Shown in pieces: positions 38,911 through 39,931 of a stretch of 39,931 nucleotides of DNA. A program made the position numbers and the translations under genes. Positions within the stretch are counted from its first letter, which is position 1. Each line of letters opens with the position of its first letter. Origin of the DNA: Acidobacteriota bacterium. Its GTDB lineage: Bacteria > Acidobacteriota > UBA6911 > RPQK01 > JADFOI01. The stretch covers positions 1-39,931 of the forward strand of contig JAUXKG010000001.1 of assembly GCA_030624355.1 (NCBI GenBank), in the 5' to 3' direction. The notes beneath the pieces were generated by a model. That model had not been told where the DNA came from, did no database searches, and saw nothing but the letters and a program-made list of their open reading frames with translations.

Positions 38911-39361
38911 CGAGAAATACACGGGATTCGGAAACATCCCTGAAGGCGCATACAATGCAACCATCACAGACTCAAAGGAGGTAAAAAACAAGAAAACACC
39001 AGGCACACACCTGGCCCTGATGTTCACAATCCTTGACGGACCGATGAAGAATCGCAAGGTGTGGGCTCGCCTGAACCTGCAGAATGACAACGAGCAGACA
39101 GTCCGCATCTCACGGTCGGAGCTGAAGAACATCTGCACTGCATGTGGTGGCATCCGGCCTACCGACAGCGTGCAACTCCACAATATTCCACTCGTGATCC
39201 ACGTAACGAGAGATGGCAACTTCGACAAGATCAGGAAGTACGAGTCGAGGCCCGCAATGCCCACGCCTGCCGAGGTGAGCCAGCCCGAGCCGGCCGTCAC
39301 CATGGCCAGCAGCAGCGAACCGGCTAAGACGGCATCCCTCGCGCCGCCGTGGAAAAAGTGA
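38882..39361 (+). CDS. DUF669-like ssDNA-binding protein
   Basis: GTG 38882 has AAGGAGAAG upstream and overlaps the Sak4-like gene (159 aa). The N-terminal region (YTGFGNIPEGAYNATITDS; GTHLALMFTILDGPMKNRKV; LKNICTACGG) matches the DUF669 family, which often accompanies Sak4 and acts as a phage SSB. The tail is Pro/Ser/Ala-rich and ends PPWKK. It would coat ssDNA during replication and recombination. Confidence 0.7.
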   Translation: MPSLHGYNPDEKYTGFGNIPEGAYNATITDSKEVKNKKTPGTHLALMFTILDGPMKNRKVWARLNLQNDNEQTVRISRSELKNICTACGGIRPTDSVQLHNIPLVIHVTRDGNFDKIRKYESRPAMPTPAEVSQPEPAVTMASSSEPAKTASLAPPWKK

Positions 39362-39470
39362 TACCCTAAACCAGCCGTGCGGCTGTTCGGACATCCATCA
39401 CCACCGGGTGGCCTATCTTCTCTTCACTTCTTTCGCAGTCGCACGGCCCTTACGCCCCCCAGGAGTCGAG

Positions 39471-39931
39471 ATGCAGCTTCGTTGGTATCAAGAAGCGGCA
39501 CGCGTCGCCGTATACGCACACCTCCGTGAACACTCGACAAACCCTTGTGTCGTCATGCCCACGGGAGCCGGCAAGTCACCAACGATTGCTGCTATTGCCA
39601 GTGACGCTGTCACGCAGTGGAACGGTCGAGTTCTGTGCCTGGCTCACCGGAAAGAACTCCTGGAGCAGAACGCCGAGAAGCTCCACCACTTCGCGCCAGA
39701 CCTGAAGTACGGCATCTACTCTGCCGGCCTGAAGAAACGCCAGACAGAAGAGGACGTCATCTTCGCTGGCATCCAATCTGTCTACATGCGGGCAGAGGAT
39801 CTGGGGAGGTTCGATCTCGTCATCGTGGACGAGGCGCACCTGATCCCAGCCGAGGGCGAGGGGATGTATCGGACGTTCCTCGACGTTTCCTCCTCGATCA
39901 ATCCTGAGCAGCGCGTCATCGGTTTCACCGC
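39471..39931 (+). CDS. SF2 DEAD/DEAH-box helicase, N-terminal part
   Basis: ATG 39471 follows CAGGAGTCGAG; the right window edge cuts the gene after 153 codons. Motif I TGAGKS lies at 31-36, and motif II DEAH at 120-123 within FDLVIVDEAHLIP. The Q-motif region is LRWYQ at the very start. The match is to phage SF2 (RadD/Res-like) helicases of replication and recombination modules. The C-terminal helicase lobe lies outside the window. Confidence 0.85.
   Translation, partial: MQLRWYQEAARVAVYAHLREHSTNPCVVMPTGAGKSPTIAAIASDAVTQWNGRVLCLAHRKELLEQNAEKLHHFAPDLKYGIYSAGLKKRQTEEDVIFAGIQSVYMRAEDLGRFDLVIVDEAHLIPAEGEGMYRTFLDVSSSINPEQRVIGFT

Noticed and set aside
1..39931. CRISPR array, insertion sequence or phage-type RNA polymerase promoters
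   Set aside because: I see no regularly spaced repeats, no transposase gene, no recurring long promoter consensus and no phage RNA polymerase in the window.

Overview
The window is one continuous stretch of a tailed double-stranded DNA bacteriophage genome (Caudoviricetes). The terminase, portal, scaffold, major capsid, adaptor and nozzle-like genes show this directly. There is no tape-measure, tube or sheath gene, and a block of very large low-complexity internal proteins follows the tail genes, so a short-tailed (podovirus-like) virion is the best reading. A tyrosine integrase points to a temperate lifestyle. Base composition is moderate. The host cannot be determined from the sequence. Both window ends cut through genes (a primase/helicase at the left, an SF2 helicase at the right), so the genome continues beyond the window.

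Layout. (1) 1-876: C-terminal part of a DUF3987-type replicative primase/helicase. (2) 877-1820: a long non-coding stretch with GTGGTAG iteron-like motifs, an ATGT microsatellite and many short perfect hairpins. (3) 1821-8697, plus strand: an early-type operon of about 20 small genes, mostly unknown, with ribbon-helix-helix, winged-helix and XRE DNA-binding proteins, two zinc-binding proteins and several tiny membrane peptides. Many are coupled by ATGA or TGATG overlaps, and several gene groups are separated by strong hairpins followed by a CATAGGAG ribosome-binding context. (4) 8727-12484, plus strand: two paralogous LamG-like proteins, a lipoprotein, very basic mini-proteins and a Tat-leader protein. 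The intervals 11495-11862 and 12477-12607 hold tRNA-like fragments. A terminator ends this block. (5) 12724-13436, minus: a secreted Ig-like protein and a holin/spanin-like protein. (6) 13519-15177, plus: small basic proteins, an excisionase-like HTH and a SAM methyltransferase. (7) 15167-35865, minus: the virion operon. Read in transcription order it holds a DNA-binding protein, the candidate small terminase, the large terminase, a terminator, two small proteins, portal, a small basic protein, scaffold, capsid, tail fibre, adaptor, nozzle-like protein, receptor-binding-like protein and the internal (ejection) proteins, ending with a 1357-residue LPD38-like protein. (8) 35940-39931, plus: integrase, a proline-repeat protein, and a recombination/replication set (Sak4-like ATPase, DUF669-like ssDNA-binding protein, SF2 helicase) that probably works with the primase/helicase at the left edge.

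The most unusual signal is the dense run of short, perfect, small-loop hairpins from about 1.12 to 2.53 kb. It runs through non-coding DNA and straight on through two coding genes. I counted sixteen stems of at least 7 bp with 3-6 nt loops, where roughly 0.3 would be expected by chance. The tRNA-like debris at 11.5-12.6 kb is the second signal worth following.
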